Source of the DNA: a bacterium
GTDB taxonomy: Bacteria; Planctomycetota; UBA1135; GCA-002686595
Direction of reading: 5' to 3'
Assembly (NCBI GenBank): GCA_024226735.1
Contig: JAAELL010000421.1
Span: 1 to 46,098 of the forward strand
DNA length: 46,098 nt
The notes beneath the pieces were generated by a model. It did not search any database and was not told where the DNA came from. It worked only from the letters and a program-made list of their open reading frames with translations. The position numbers and the translations under genes are program-made. Below are positions 45,957-46,098 of this stretch, piece by piece (position 1 is the stretch's first letter; every line of letters begins with the position of its first letter).

Positions 45957-46098
45957 CTAGTCGTGTGGCTACCCACATGGAACCGAAGCGTGGTTCGCCA
46001 CTCAATACCGCCCGTTCGCGCTGACGCTCGTTCACGAAATTACAGACACCCGTCTGCACTACCCAACAGCGCTCCGAGGGGTGGACATGGCTTGCTCA

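Overview
High-GC bacterial DNA (roughly two-thirds G+C), with the look of a planctomycete or a close relative. The evidence is a density of large secreted proteins with short signal peptides, ECF sigma factors fused to extracellular domains, an ECF sigma/Ser-Thr kinase-TPR operon, and many FG-GAP, beta-propeller, C-type lectin and GH16 modules. The lineage is inferred from gene style only. I saw no rRNA, tRNA, CRISPR array or intact insertion sequence. Many long open frames lie antisense to real genes because of the high GC; they are left out.

Layout. 1-0.8 kb: window-edge fragment, a 21-bp inverted repeat and a small membrane protein. 0.8-2.5 kb: secreted FG-GAP protein (-). 2.5-8.1 kb: two divergent ECF sigma factors, each fused through one membrane helix to a carboxypeptidase-regulatory-like extracellular part. 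8.4-9.1 kb: decayed Ser/Thr kinase. 9.1-19.6 kb: secreted proteins (two with the shared C-terminal domain, a third with it internal), a VWA lipoprotein, a sorbosone-dehydrogenase-like propeller, and broken FG-GAP, subtilase and tail fragments. 19.7-26.7 kb: a secreted esterase, a TerC-family membrane protein, two lipoproteins and the overlapping sigma-kinase pair. 26.7-32.6 kb: more shared-domain genes and fragments, including a GH16 glucanase. 32.6-36.4 kb: GNAT remnant, formate/nitrite-type channel and PEP synthase (the only clear central-metabolism gene). 36.5-45.1 kb: lectin, SBBP-propeller and propeller-like shared-domain proteins, an SGNH hydrolase and a secreted alpha/beta hydrolase. 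45.2-46.1 kb: ECF sigma factor and a methyltransferase fragment.

Main observation. A domain of about 130 residues recurs across the window, in nine apparently intact genes and at least six broken copies. It usually ends exactly at the stop codon. Its core reads PNS(T/S)G ... QFGYF ... (L/I)C(L/I) ... GR(Y/F) ... GETWNFQCWYRD ... SNFTDAVSVTF-stop. The N-terminal partners are unrelated (FG-GAP, GH16, C-type lectin, SBBP propeller, three-fold CNDD repeats), so the domain behaves like a shared surface-attachment, sorting or binding module. I know no named family for it. The fragments, internal deletions and frameshifts around these genes suggest active turnover, possibly with the domain-coding DNA acting as a recombination substrate.
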